DNA of 64,000 nt from an uncultured bacterium (lineage in GTDB: Bacteria; Verrucomicrobiota; Lentisphaeria; Victivallales; UBA1829). Positions within the stretch are counted from its first letter, which is position 1. Every line of letters starts with the position of its first letter. The stretch lies in NCBI GenBank assembly GCA_902802585.1, contig CADCMR010000016.1, forward strand, positions 49,873 to 113,872, written 5' to 3'. This document shows, piece by piece, positions 1 through 11,725 of the stretch. The notes under the pieces are model-generated. The model did no database searches. It was given only the letters and a program-made list of their open reading frames with translations, and was not told the DNA's origin. The translations under genes and the position numbers were made by a program.

Positions 1-1163
1 CTTGCCGTTGCGCCGGATGAGAGGTACGCTTTGCCGTCGGAATTGACCGTGGTATAGGTCGCACTGCCTTTGACAAAGAGCCAGCCCCCGGACTGGACGT
101 TGGTGATATACGCCGATGCGAGGGAGGACACGATTGCGGAGCCGCCGGAGTTGACCGAGGTGTAGTTCGCCGAGCCGCCGGAGTAGATGAGGAGAATACC
201 GCCGGAGTTGACCCTGACGTTGGACGCCACGCACCCGGAAATGACATGGAAAGCACCGCCGTTGTTGACCGAGGTATAGTTCGTTATGCATCCGGAGCGG
301 ACATTGAGGATACCGCCGGAGTTGACCGTTGTGCTGTTCGCGACGCCGCCGGAAATGACATTGAATGTCCCGCTATTGTTGACTGTGGTGTAGTACGCCG
401 TGGCGCCGGCGGAGACGGACATGATGCCGCCGGAGTTGACCGTGGCGCCGTTCGCCGAGCCGCCGGAGGAAAGAAGGAGATAGCCGCCATTGTTGACCGT
501 GGCGCTGCTCACTATGCCGTCGGGAGAGACATAAATAATGCCGCCGGAGTTGACCGTGGTGCTGTTCGCCGTGCCGCCGGAGGAGAGAAAAAGGTAGCTT
601 TTGTTGAGCGTGGTGTAGTACGTCACGCCGCCGGAGGAGACATAGAGAGCGCCGTCGTCGACGGCCGTTGTATAGTTCGCCACGCCGCCGTTTCTGACCC
701 AGAGGTCGCCATCGGAGAGCGTGGTGTAGTTTGCCGTCCCACCGGAGGAGACATAGAGAGCGCCGGCGTTGTTGACCGTGGTGCTGTTCGCCACGCCGCC
801 GTTTCTGACCCAGAGGTCGCCGCCGGAATTGATCGTGGTGCGGACCGCCGAGCCGCCGGAGGAGACATACATTTCTCCAAAGTAGTTGACCGTGGTGCTG
901 TTCGCCGTGCCGCCGGAGTAGACTACGAGACTGCCGCCGGATTTGACCGTGGTTTCGTACGCCCTGCCGCCGCTGTAGAGTATAAGGTAGCCGGAGTAGT
1001 TGGCCGTGGTGCTGTTCGCTATGCCGCCGAAGGAGACGTAGAGCACACCTTCGGAGTTGAGCGTGGTACGAAGCGCCGTGCCGCCGGAGGAGACGTACAT
1101 GGAATCGTTGCTCAGGGTTTTTCCGGTGCTCGTCACACCGCTTTTGACATCGTATCTTGCCAT
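1..1163 (-). CDS. Strand-loop-strand (AIDA-like) repeat protein, partial
   Basis: The reading frame starts at the ATG ending at 1163 and stays open to the window edge, so the C-terminus is missing. About 387 codons are visible. They consist almost entirely of roughly 20-residue repeats of the type VNSGGxLxVxSGGxAxxTT, the strand-loop-strand passenger repeat seen in AIDA-type autotransporters (a beta-solenoid fold). The N-terminus (MARYDVKSGVTSTGKT) has no signal peptide. A purine-rich AGGAAAGG lies 9 bases before the ATG, and a sigma70-like promoter lies just upstream. The neighbouring gene at 1541-6412 is a paralogue with the same repeats, so this one may also end in FG-GAP-like repeats outside the window. 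The role is probably an extended surface or extracellular protein; the secretion route is unclear. Confidence 0.85.
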   Translation of the reverse strand, partial: MARYDVKSGVTSTGKTLSNDSMYVSSGGTALRTTLNSEGVLYVSFGGIANSTTANYSGYLILYSGGRAYETTVKSGGSLVVYSGGTANSTTVNYFGEMYVSSGGSAVRTTINSGGDLWVRNGGVANSTTVNNAGALYVSSGGTANYTTLSDGDLWVRNGGVANYTTAVDDGALYVSSGGVTYYTTLNKSYLFLSSGGTANSTTVNSGGIIYVSPDGIVSSATVNNGGYLLLSSGGSANGATVNSGGIMSVSAGATAYYTTVNNSGTFNVISGGVANSTTVNSGGILNVRSGCITNYTSVNNGGAFHVISGCVASNVRVNSGGILLIYSGGSANYTSVNSGGSAIVSSLASAYITNVQSGGWLFVKGSATYTTVNSDGKAYLSSGATA

Positions 1164-1208
1164 TGGGAACAGCCTTTCCTGGTTGCGTTATCAATTTATA
1201 TTATCAAT

Positions 1209-1236
1209 AATTTATAACGCATTCTCTATATTTCAA
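1209..1236 (-). promoter_or_regulatory. Promoter of the partial repeat-protein gene
   Basis: On the minus strand, -35 TTGAAA (1231-1236) and -10 TAAATT (1209-1214) are separated by 16 bases, about 40 bases upstream of the start codon. Confidence 0.5.
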
Positions 1237-1275
1237 GTTGTTTTTCTAAAAAAACAAGTCGTTTCTTAAAAAAAG

Positions 1276-1494
1276 CAACTGCCGGTTTTCGGACCGCCGC
1301 GCCCCGGCGACATCCGGCACAGCAACGCCGACATCGGCAGGGCAAGGGAACTGCTCGGGTACGATCCCGAATGGAGTTTTGAACGCGGAATCCGCGCCGC
1401 GATCGCCTGGTACAGGTTCCACGTAGTCTGTGCCGGGAGGGCAAGCCCTCCACGTGGGCAGTGCGCGGCTAACGCTCGCGCACGAAGAGGTTGA
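1276..1494 (+). pseudogene. C-terminal remnant of a UDP-sugar epimerase
   Basis: A plus-strand frame without a start codon (a stop codon lies at 1267-1269) encodes QLPVFGPPRPGDIRHSNADI, followed by GRARELLGYDP and GIRAAIAWYR. This is the characteristic C-terminal tail of NAD-dependent UDP-N-acetylglucosamine/UDP-glucose 4-epimerases (WbpP/GalE-like, extended SDR family). Only about 45 residues of a roughly 320-residue protein remain. After AWYR the frame reads through unrelated sequence, including the structured element at 1429-1534, to a TGA at 1492-1494. The intact gene body is not in the window. It looks like the scar of a deletion or insertion between the two repeat-protein genes. Confidence 0.75.
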
Positions 1495-1534
1495 CCATGA
1501 TCGAGGTCAGCCCGGCACAGGACCTGTCTTTTTT
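1429..1534 (+). repeat. Intergenic structured element, copy A (cloverleaf-like)
   Basis: A 9-bp outer stem (TGTGCCGGG 1429-1437 with CCCGGCACA 1511-1519) can enclose three hairpins: AGGG/CCCT with loop CAAG (1438-1449), GTGCGCG/CGCGCAC (1461-1483) and TGACC/GGTCA (1492-1509). Part of the first hairpin competes with the outer stem. A run of six T follows at 1529-1534. The order and loop sequences match other intergenic copies near 6601, 22001 and 28580, with different bases in the stems. Function unknown; it could be a small RNA, a terminator-like element or a miniature mobile element. Confidence 0.5.
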
Positions 1535-1540
1535 CCCGGC

Positions 1541-4500
1541 TTACCCGACCGTCGCGATGTTTGTCCAGGTGGTGAGCTCCTTGTTGTTGATTTGCCAGTA
1601 GCCGGCGAGTCCGGTGTCGCAGTTGCACCAGGCGATGTCGTCCGTGCCGTCGGCGTTGAAGTCGCCGACGCCCGCGAGTTTCCATTCGGCGGTGTTCACG
1701 GCACTGAGGATCGACCACGAGCTGAGGTAGCCGTCGTTCACGCCCCAGATGCCTACGACGCCCACGTCGTTGATCATCGCGATGTCGTGCGAGCCGTTTC
1801 CATCGAAGTCGCCGGAGCACAGGAAATCCCACTCGGACGGATTCGCGACGCTGACCATGCGCCAGTCGACCTCGTTCTCCACGATCCATGTGCAGTATGC
1901 ATTGTAGGTGAGGCCGTCTTCTTCGCTGACGAATTGATTCCGCCAGAGCATGTCGCATTTCCCGTCCGCGTTGAAGTCGCCGGTGGAGACGCATTCCCAT
2001 TCGGCGGAATACCCGTTGATGAGCGTCCAGGTCACGCCGCTTTCCCAATACCCGAGCAGACCGATGGTTTCCGAAGCGCCGGTCGGGTTGGCGATCAGCA
2101 CGTCGGATGTGCCGTTGCCGTTGAAGTCGCCCGTGCCGAGGATATCCCAGCCCGCGTTCTTCAGATTCAGCACCTGCGGCGTGAATGTCCCGTTTCCATT
2201 CGACAGTTCGCCAACCACATAGCCTTCGCCGTTGACGCGCAGGAAATCGTCGATGTGGTTGCCGTCGAAGTCGCCGGTGCCGACGACGTTCCAGCCGGGA
2301 TCCAGCGTGACGCCGAGCCCCCACGGTTCGCCGTTCTGGTAGATCGTAACCATACTGCCGGACTGCACCGCCAGCGTGTCGAAGAGGTCACCGTTGAAGT
2401 CGCCCGTGTAGAAACTTCTTTCCGCGACCGGCTCCGGAACCGCCGCACTGACCGTGACGAAGAGGACATCCTCGCCGTCCAGGTTCAGGGTGTAGCCGGT
2501 ATCGCCGATGTTCACAGTCTGTCCGACGGAAAGCGTGCCGAGCGCCTCGCCGGTTGAACTACTCTTCACCGTAATCGTCTTGTTGAATCCCGCCGCGCCG
2601 CCCGCCAAGTTGTAAGTGCCGTTCGCTTGCGTAGTGGAGACCGTAAGCGTATAGGTCGGCGTGCCAAGCAGGATTGAGAGGTCGTTCACGAGGGCGACTG
2701 AACCCGCCGAGGTCTGTGCGAGGTCGAAATCAAGGATTGAGCCGACGAACGGGATGACTTCCGCGCCGCTCTCGAACGTCATCCGTCCGGTGAGCATGGC
2801 TCCGCTGTAGATCAGGAGACTGCCACCGGAATTGACAATGGCCCCATTGATCACACCGCTGGAGACATCGGCCGTGCCGCCTGCATTGATTGTGGCATTG
2901 GTGGCGGTACCGCCGGAATAAATGTAGAGATGTCCGCCCTTGTTGACGGTCGTATCGGCTGCCATGCCGCTGTTGAAAACCTCGAAGTGGCCACCGGAAT
3001 TGATGGTCGTGTCGCTCGCCGCACCCTTGTAATCCAGGATCAGGACGCCGTCCTGATTGATCGTGGTCAAATTCGCGATTCCCCCGGCGGACACATTGAC
3101 CAGGGCGGACTGGATTTCGGTTTCGTACGCCGCGCCTCCGGAACGGATGTTCAGGCGTCCTCCATAGAGGATGGTCTTGTCTGCTTCGCCGCCGTTGGAT
3201 ACATTCATGGAGCCTCCGGCGTTGAGCGTCGTGTTACCTGCCGTTCCGCCGGAGAGGACGTTGAGGATGCCGCCGGAATTGATGTTGACATACAATGCGG
3301 TCATGCCGGATGTGAGGTCGAACGCGCTGGTCAGGTCTCCGCTCAAATCGGCTTCGTCGCTTCTCCCGATCGTGAGGGTCAGGAGCCCGTCGGAGTTCAG
3401 GTTCAGGACGTAGCTCTTGCCGTCGATGACCTCCCATGCACCGACCTTGAGCGTGCCGAGCTCGGCATTGAAAACGTTCTTGACTGTGACGGTCTTTTTG
3501 AATCCCGCCGCGCCCTCGGCCAGTTTGTAGACGCCTCTCGCGTCGTTTCCCCGGATTGTGAGCGAATAGGCGAAAGACTTGTCCAGAACGAACGACAGGT
3601 CGTTCACAAGCGCCTCCTCGTCCGGGGACACATATTCCAGGGAGAAATCCAGGATCCCGGTGTTTGTCCCATAAATGAAGTAATCATCCACCAGCGCTCC
3701 GGATTCGAATCTGATTTTTCCCCGGACAGTCCCGCTGTCCGCCGCGATCCAGAGCTTGCCGCCGGAACTGACGGTCAGACCGTCCAGAACGGCGCCTTCT
3801 CCGTCCAGCAGGAGTTGACCTTTCCCCTCAATCACGGTATAATGCGCCGTGCCGCCAGCTTCGACGATGAAAGTTCCCGCGGAACCGACAACGGTGTTGT
3901 TCGCCTTGCCGCCGGGAAAAAGCTGGAACTCGCCGAAATCATTGACCTTGATCGAGTTCCCGCTGCCGCCGGAGGAAATCCTTACGCTGCCGCCGGAAAA
4001 GACCTCGGTGTGCGTCTCAAAGCCCTGATCGAAGACAACCACGATGCCGCCGGCGTTGACGGTGATCAAGCCCGCCGTGCCGCCGGAGGATACCTGGAGG
4101 CTGCCGCCGGAATTCACGGCGGTCTGGCTCGCCACGCCCCCGGTGAGGATGATGAGATTGCCGGAATCGTTGACGTTGACCTCGACCGCGGAAGAGCCTG
4201 AGGAAATGTATTTCGTTTCGGTCAGGTCTCCGGTGAAGATCGTGTTGTCGGCGACACCTTCGAGCGTGACGGAGAGAACCCCTTCGTCGGACAGGTTCAG
4301 CGTGTATTTCTGGCCGCGGACGTCCAGCTCTTCGCCGCCGACCGTGAGCGTGCCGAACGTGGTTCCCCTGGCGTCCTTCACGGTGATGGTCTTGTTGAAT
4401 CCCGCCGCGCCGCCGGCGAGCGTGTACGTCCCCGCCCCCAGGGACAGGTCCATCGTGATGGTGAAGGAGGGCGATCCCTTGACCAGAGAGAGGTCGTTCA

Positions 4501-6412
4501 CCCGCGGCGTTGCCTGCCCGTAGAGCCATGTAAGATCGAAATCGACGATGCCGCCCGACGACACCGTGACATCGGCGCCGTTGTCCAGCGAAATCATGCC
4601 GGTGATCTTTCCGCCGGACCGCACGCTCAGCCTGCCGCCGGAGAGTACAGCCGCCCCGTTTTGCACACCGCCGGAACTGACGATCAGACGGCCGCCCGGG
4701 TTCACTGTGGCGGATTCCCCGCTGGCGCCGTCCAGGAACAATGCTCCGCCCTGGCTGCCGGACCCGTCCCGCGCACCGAACAGGGTGATGTCTGTCACCG
4801 ATCCGCCGCTGGAGACGTTCAGCTTGCCGCCGCTGTACACGAAGGCGGAGCGGACCGTGCCGCCGGAGACGTTGGCTGTTCCCTGGTCTTCCACCCAGAC
4901 GGTTTTCGCAGAGGCTCCGGCGTAGACGTACAGCCTGCCGCCGCTGGACACGTCGGCATAATTTGCCAGAGCGCCGGAAGAGATGTACGCCATGCCGTTA
5001 TCGTACAAGGTGGTGCTGTTCGCCGTGCCACCGGAGGAAACGTACAGCCTGCCGCCGCTGCTGACGAAGTTCCGTTCCGCCGTGCCGCCGCTGTAGACAT
5101 ACATGCTCCCTTCGGCCTCTAAAGTGGTCATGCTGGCCGTGCCACGGACATACATGCTGCCTGCGAACAGGTCCGTGATCCACGCACGGGCGCCGGCGTC
5201 GATGCTCAGAATGCCGACGTTCGTGCTGGTCCGGTTCGCCGTGCCGCCGGAGGAAACGAACAGACCGCCGCTGTTCGTGAGGTAGGTACTGTCCACCGCG
5301 CCGCCGTTTTTAACAAACAATTTACCGTCTTCGTCGACCGTGGTAATGCTCGCTTCGCCATTGTAGCCGACATTCATTTGGGCGTTGTTGCTCAGGACGT
5401 TGTCCTTCGCCAGTGCATTGGAAACAACATACATTTCGCCGCCGTTCACAACAGTCTTGCTTGCCACACTGCCGGAAAGGACTTGAAATAGCGCACCCGA
5501 ACTTACGATCGTCGAGACCATGTAGCCGGAGGCATGGCTGCTGTCGTACATGCTGACGGCGCTGCTCATGACGGTTGCCCTTGCGCCGGACGACAGCACC
5601 GCACTCTGCACCCCGCCGCCGCTGACCAGCAGGGTGCCTCCGTCATACACGGTGGGCTTGAACGCATAGCCGCCCTTTTCGACGGTGAGATAGCTTTCTC
5701 CTCGGAGCGTGGTGTGGCTCGCCTCGCCGCCGCTGGAAACAAGCATGGAGCCATTATCCAGGATGGTCTGGGTCGTCGTGCCGCCGTCATAGACGTTGAT
5801 CGTGCCTTTGCTCGCGTAGTTGGAGACCGCCCTGCCGAGCACGTTCATGGAGGCACGGCTGAATATGCTGTTGAAAAGCGCATAACCGCCTGTTTCGACG
5901 GTCAATGATCCATGGGCGCTATAGTTATATGTTTTGAAAAAAATGCTGTTGTGGACGGCCGTGCCGCCGCTGGAGACGTACATGTCGCCGGATGCGACGG
6001 TATTGCTCACCACGCCGCCGTCGCATACGTACAATCTGCCATTATAAGCGTTGTTGAGATTCGTGTCGTATGCCGTACCGCCGCTGGAAACATACATGTG
6101 CCCGCCCGTTATTTGGGTCTCGCTCGCCACGCCAGCATTGGTAACATACATTTCGCCGCAACTCAAGTAAGTCCTGATCGCCACGCCGCCTTTGAAGACA
6201 GATACTGTTGTAATGTAATTATCCCCGTCCCAGCCCCAGTCTGTTAAGGAAGTATTGATTGCTTTTCCCCCGGATCCGATCCGCATGGAACCCGTTAGCA
6301 TAATAGTATCCACAGTCACGCCATTACTGGCAATATCGATTATGGTGGGATTATCCGTCCTGTATACGGATAAGCCCGAAACGGTTTGGTCTTTTATGAA
6401 GTAATAAGACAT
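1541..6412 (-). CDS. Giant strand-loop-strand repeat protein with FG-GAP-like C-terminus
   Basis: About 1,623 residues. Residues 1-630 and further blocks are AIDA-like repeats (YVSSGGTA.. units). Three copies of a roughly 100-residue module start at about residues 637, 934 and 1239, each with VNDLS followed by GGAAGFNKTITVK or a close variant. From about residue 1332 to the end there are six GDF(N/D)(G/A)(N/D) loops, the calcium-binding pattern of FG-GAP/VCBS propeller repeats. There is no signal peptide and no autotransporter beta-barrel. Two ATG codons are adjacent; GAGGTGA sits too close to the first, so I chose the second (6410-6412). The gene has its own promoter about 110 bases upstream. 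It is a paralogue of the partial gene at 1-1163. Probably an adhesin-like surface fibre, but export is not explained. Confidence 0.9.
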   Translation of the reverse strand: MSYYFIKDQTVSGLSVYRTDNPTIIDIASNGVTVDTIMLTGSMRIGSGGKAINTSLTDWGWDGDNYITTVSVFKGGVAIRTYLSCGEMYVTNAGVASETQITGGHMYVSSGGTAYDTNLNNAYNGRLYVCDGGVVSNTVASGDMYVSSGGTAVHNSIFFKTYNYSAHGSLTVETGGYALFNSIFSRASMNVLGRAVSNYASKGTINVYDGGTTTQTILDNGSMLVSSGGEASHTTLRGESYLTVEKGGYAFKPTVYDGGTLLVSGGGVQSAVLSSGARATVMSSAVSMYDSSHASGYMVSTIVSSGALFQVLSGSVASKTVVNGGEMYVVSNALAKDNVLSNNAQMNVGYNGEASITTVDEDGKLFVKNGGAVDSTYLTNSGGLFVSSGGTANRTSTNVGILSIDAGARAWITDLFAGSMYVRGTASMTTLEAEGSMYVYSGGTAERNFVSSGGRLYVSSGGTANSTTLYDNGMAYISSGALANYADVSSGGRLYVYAGASAKTVWVEDQGTANVSGGTVRSAFVYSGGKLNVSSGGSVTDITLFGARDGSGSQGGALFLDGASGESATVNPGGRLIVSSGGVQNGAAVLSGGRLSVRSGGKITGMISLDNGADVTVSSGGIVDFDLTWLYGQATPRVNDLSLVKGSPSFTITMDLSLGAGTYTLAGGAAGFNKTITVKDARGTTFGTLTVGGEELDVRGQKYTLNLSDEGVLSVTLEGVADNTIFTGDLTETKYISSGSSAVEVNVNDSGNLIILTGGVASQTAVNSGGSLQVSSGGTAGLITVNAGGIVVVFDQGFETHTEVFSGGSVRISSGGSGNSIKVNDFGEFQLFPGGKANNTVVGSAGTFIVEAGGTAHYTVIEGKGQLLLDGEGAVLDGLTVSSGGKLWIAADSGTVRGKIRFESGALVDDYFIYGTNTGILDFSLEYVSPDEEALVNDLSFVLDKSFAYSLTIRGNDARGVYKLAEGAAGFKKTVTVKNVFNAELGTLKVGAWEVIDGKSYVLNLNSDGLLTLTIGRSDEADLSGDLTSAFDLTSGMTALYVNINSGGILNVLSGGTAGNTTLNAGGSMNVSNGGEADKTILYGGRLNIRSGGAAYETEIQSALVNVSAGGIANLTTINQDGVLILDYKGAASDTTINSGGHFEVFNSGMAADTTVNKGGHLYIYSGGTATNATINAGGTADVSSGVINGAIVNSGGSLLIYSGAMLTGRMTFESGAEVIPFVGSILDFDLAQTSAGSVALVNDLSILLGTPTYTLTVSTTQANGTYNLAGGAAGFNKTITVKSSSTGEALGTLSVGQTVNIGDTGYTLNLDGEDVLFVTVSAAVPEPVAERSFYTGDFNGDLFDTLAVQSGSMVTIYQNGEPWGLGVTLDPGWNVVGTGDFDGNHIDDFLRVNGEGYVVGELSNGNGTFTPQVLNLKNAGWDILGTGDFNGNGTSDVLIANPTGASETIGLLGYWESGVTWTLINGYSAEWECVSTGDFNADGKCDMLWRNQFVSEEDGLTYNAYCTWIVENEVDWRMVSVANPSEWDFLCSGDFDGNGSHDIAMINDVGVVGIWGVNDGYLSSWSILSAVNTAEWKLAGVGDFNADGTDDIAWCNCDTGLAGYWQINNKELTTWTNIATVG

Positions 6413-6525
6413 CATTCACCTCAGGGGTTGATTGTTGTCGTTTTCGATTTCGAGAGAACGTACCGCCGCGCATGGGCGAAACAACAGTCCGCCGGTTTTC
6501 GGACGCGTCTATAAACATTTATGCA

Positions 6526-6553
6526 AATATACCACGGGAAACTGAAATATCAA
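6526..6553 (-). promoter_or_regulatory. Promoter of the giant repeat-protein gene
   Basis: Minus-strand -35 TTGATA (6548-6553) and -10 TATATT (6526-6531) with a 16-base spacer. The transcript would have a leader of roughly 105 bases before the ATG at 6412. Confidence 0.6.
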
Positions 6554-6600
6554 GTCATTTTCCTGAAATCTTTCAGTATTTATGTCGTTAACGGTGTTTT

Positions 6601-6699
6601 GTGTGCGGCTCCGCCCGCGGAAAGGCAAGTCCTTTCCACTGTGGGTTGTGCCGTGCTCCGCGACGGCACGAGGTGCGCCCTGCCAAATTTCAAGCCATA
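6601..6699 (+). repeat. Intergenic structured element, copy B
   Basis: Contains hairpin GGAAAGG/CCTTTCC with loop CAAGT (6619-6637), the flank TCCACTGTGGG, then hairpin GTGCCGT/ACGGCAC with loop GCTCCGCG (6648-6669), followed by GAGGTG. The arrangement matches copy A and copy C, but the stem bases differ while pairing is kept. The rest of the 6416-6771 gap holds the promoter of the repeat-protein gene and the terminator of the beta-galactosidase gene. Confidence 0.5.
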
Positions 6700-6735
6700 G
6701 AAAAGCCCGGCACGTGAACAATCACGTGTCGGGCT
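6700..6735 (-). terminator. Rho-independent terminator of the first beta-galactosidase gene
   Basis: A 14-bp stem (6704-6717 with 6722-6735, one G-U pair, loop ACAA) is followed on the minus strand by TTTT. It lies 37 bases after the stop codon at 6772. Confidence 0.75.
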
Positions 6736-6771
6736 GAGTTTCCCTGTTTTCGGGAAATCGGCGTTCAGACT

Positions 6772-10158
<3,387 letters not shown>

Positions 10159-10207
10159 TTATGGTTATTGGAGTTGTTGAGGTGAATCCGAATAATATCC
10201 TACCTGA

Positions 10208-10235
10208 AACATAGCAGTGTTTTCGGAAAAATCAA
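10208..10235 (-). promoter_or_regulatory. Promoter of the first beta-galactosidase gene
   Basis: Minus-strand -35 TTGATT (10230-10235), followed by TTTCC, and -10 TATGTT (10208-10213), 16-base spacer. The Shine-Dalgarno AAGGA precedes the ATG at 10140. Confidence 0.55.
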
Positions 10236-10332
10236 TCCGGTTTTCCGCCTTTTTTCGCATTTTTCGGCGCGAATCCGCGCTTTCCGCGTGAAAATACGTT
10301 CCTTAACCGTGAAAAAAACGAGAAAAACGGGC

Positions 10333-11058
10333 TTACCGGCTCAGAATCCGGTACACCGCCGCCGCGCATTGCACAGCGAACGCCGCGGGCATGAACGAAA
10401 CCGTCCCGATCAGAGGACGACCCGCCTCGTCGAGTTTCGGCTTGCGGGGCGTCTCCGTGGAATAGACCGCCGTCACGCCGTGCTCGAATCCGAGCTCGCG
10501 CAGCCCCTTCCGGACGAGTTTCGCGAGCGGACACACGCTCGTTTCCGCGATGTCGCCGCAGCGAATCGCCCCGGGATCGGTGCGGAGCCCCGCGCCCATG
10601 GCACTGACCACGGGAACCTCGCGCCGGACGCATTCCGCCAGCAGGGCGATTTTCGAGGGAACGGAGTCGATGGCGTCCAGCACGCAACCGTAACGCCCGG
10701 TATTGAGCACGCCGGGCATGTCCTCCGGCGAGAGGAAGCGTTCCATCACGGTCAGCTTGAGCCTGGGATTGATGTCCATGAGGCGGTCCGCCATGACGAC
10801 GGCCTTCGACTGCCCGACCGTGCTCGTGAGCGCGGGAATCTGGCGGTTGATATTGGTCGCCTCCACCACGTCGCCGTCCACGACCGTCATCGCGCCGACG
10901 CCCAGCCGCGCGACGAGTTCGGCGGCGAGCCCGCCTACCCCGCCCAGCCCGACGCACAGAACCTGCGCACAACGTATTTTTCCGACGGTCGCGGCGTCTT
11001 CGAGCGCGAGCATGCGCCCCAGCCATTCCGGAGCGGGTTCAAGTTCAGACGGGGTCAT
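10333..11058 (-). CDS. tcdA: TcdA/CsdL-type ThiF-family tRNA t6A dehydratase
   Basis: 241 residues. The ThiF/MoeB/HesA fold is shown by GLGGVGG (37-43), the acidic VVDGD and the NINRQ motif that bind ATP. The N-terminal EWLGRMLALE and the overall length fit TcdA (CsdL), which uses ATP to cyclise tRNA N6-threonylcarbamoyladenosine, rather than MoeB or UBA-type enzymes. I start at the ATG ending at 11058, because the upstream part of the open frame is antisense-like sequence inside tatD. The start overlaps the end of tatD by 14 bases, so translation is probably coupled. Last gene of a five-gene minus-strand operon. A generic ThiF-family adenylyltransferase is the alternative. Confidence 0.82.
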   Translation of the reverse strand: MTPSELEPAPEWLGRMLALEDAATVGKIRCAQVLCVGLGGVGGLAAELVARLGVGAMTVVDGDVVEATNINRQIPALTSTVGQSKAVVMADRLMDINPRLKLTVMERFLSPEDMPGVLNTGRYGCVLDAIDSVPSKIALLAECVRREVPVVSAMGAGLRTDPGAIRCGDIAETSVCPLAKLVRKGLRELGFEHGVTAVYSTETPRKPKLDEAGRPLIGTVSFMPAAFAVQCAAAVYRILSR

Positions 11059-11725
11059 GGCGGAATATCCTTTCGAAGTTGACGCCGACCGCCGCCGCAA
11101 GTTCGGACGGCGAAAGCAGGTGCATGGCGGCGGCCTCGGCAAGGATCCGGTCGAACAACTCCGGCGACTCGTCCGTTTCGACCAGAATGCGATCGAGCGG
11201 AATCTCCGAGAAATACTCCATGTTTCCGGCGTCGCGGAGCAGTCCCGCGCCGAACGACAGCACGCAGCCTGCGTCCAGCAGGTCGAACGCCTTGCGTTTC
11301 GTCCCGCGGAAGCCGTGGACCACCCAGGCGGGCGCATCCTCGCCCTTCCGTGCGGATTTGAGGCGCAGGAACTCGGGGAAACACCGCACGCAATGGATCA
11401 CAAGCGGTTTGCAGCGCCGGACGGATTCCTCAATCTGCGCCTCGAAAACCTTCATCTGAAGAGGGAGGGCGGCATCCGAGGTGCGGTCCAAGCCGCATTC
11501 GCCGACCGCCAGGCAGCGGGGCGAATCGAACAGCGGAGCAAACGCGGCGAGGTCGTATTTCCCCGCGTCCCATGGATGGATGCCGGCGGAAAAAAAGCAG
11601 TTTTCAGGCACGGAAGACGAGGGATCGCCGATGTTCCACAGGCGGAAGATAGCGTTATCCGTGCCGGGAACGCCGTGCGCATGGGCATCAGGCGCGTTCA
11701 GGCGACCCAACGAAGCCGGGCTCAT
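11045..11725 (-). CDS. TatD-family metal-dependent hydrolase
   Basis: 226 residues. Metal-binding motifs of the TatD TIM barrel are visible in order: DAHAH (13-17), SAGIHPW, VGECGLD, VIHCVR, VVHGFRG and LVETDESPE. TatD proteins are Mg-dependent deoxyribonucleases/exonucleases implicated in DNA quality control. This protein is about 30-40 residues shorter than E. coli TatD, like the compact versions in some gut anaerobes. The start ATG (11723-11725) overlaps the stop codon of the rsmB-like gene in an ATGA arrangement, and the 3' end overlaps tcdA, so all three are translationally linked. The first motif is DAHAH instead of the usual DxHxHL/D, so the exact substrate is uncertain. Confidence 0.82.
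   Translation of the reverse strand: MSPASLGRLNAPDAHAHGVPGTDNAIFRLWNIGDPSSSVPENCFFSAGIHPWDAGKYDLAAFAPLFDSPRCLAVGECGLDRTSDAALPLQMKVFEAQIEESVRRCKPLVIHCVRCFPEFLRLKSARKGEDAPAWVVHGFRGTKRKAFDLLDAGCVLSFGAGLLRDAGNMEYFSEIPLDRILVETDESPELFDRILAEAAAMHLLSPSELAAAVGVNFERIFRHDPV

Noticed and set aside
246..1217. Open frames with regular 20-residue periodicity on the plus strand and in a second minus frame
   Set aside because: They are wrong-frame readings of the strand-loop-strand repeats; only the minus frame ending at 1163 gives the known SGGxAxxT pattern.
1..6400. Regular DNA periodicity of about 60 bases that could be mistaken for a CRISPR array
   Set aside because: The units are in-frame protein repeats with drifting sequence; there are no identical repeats with unique spacers and no cas genes.
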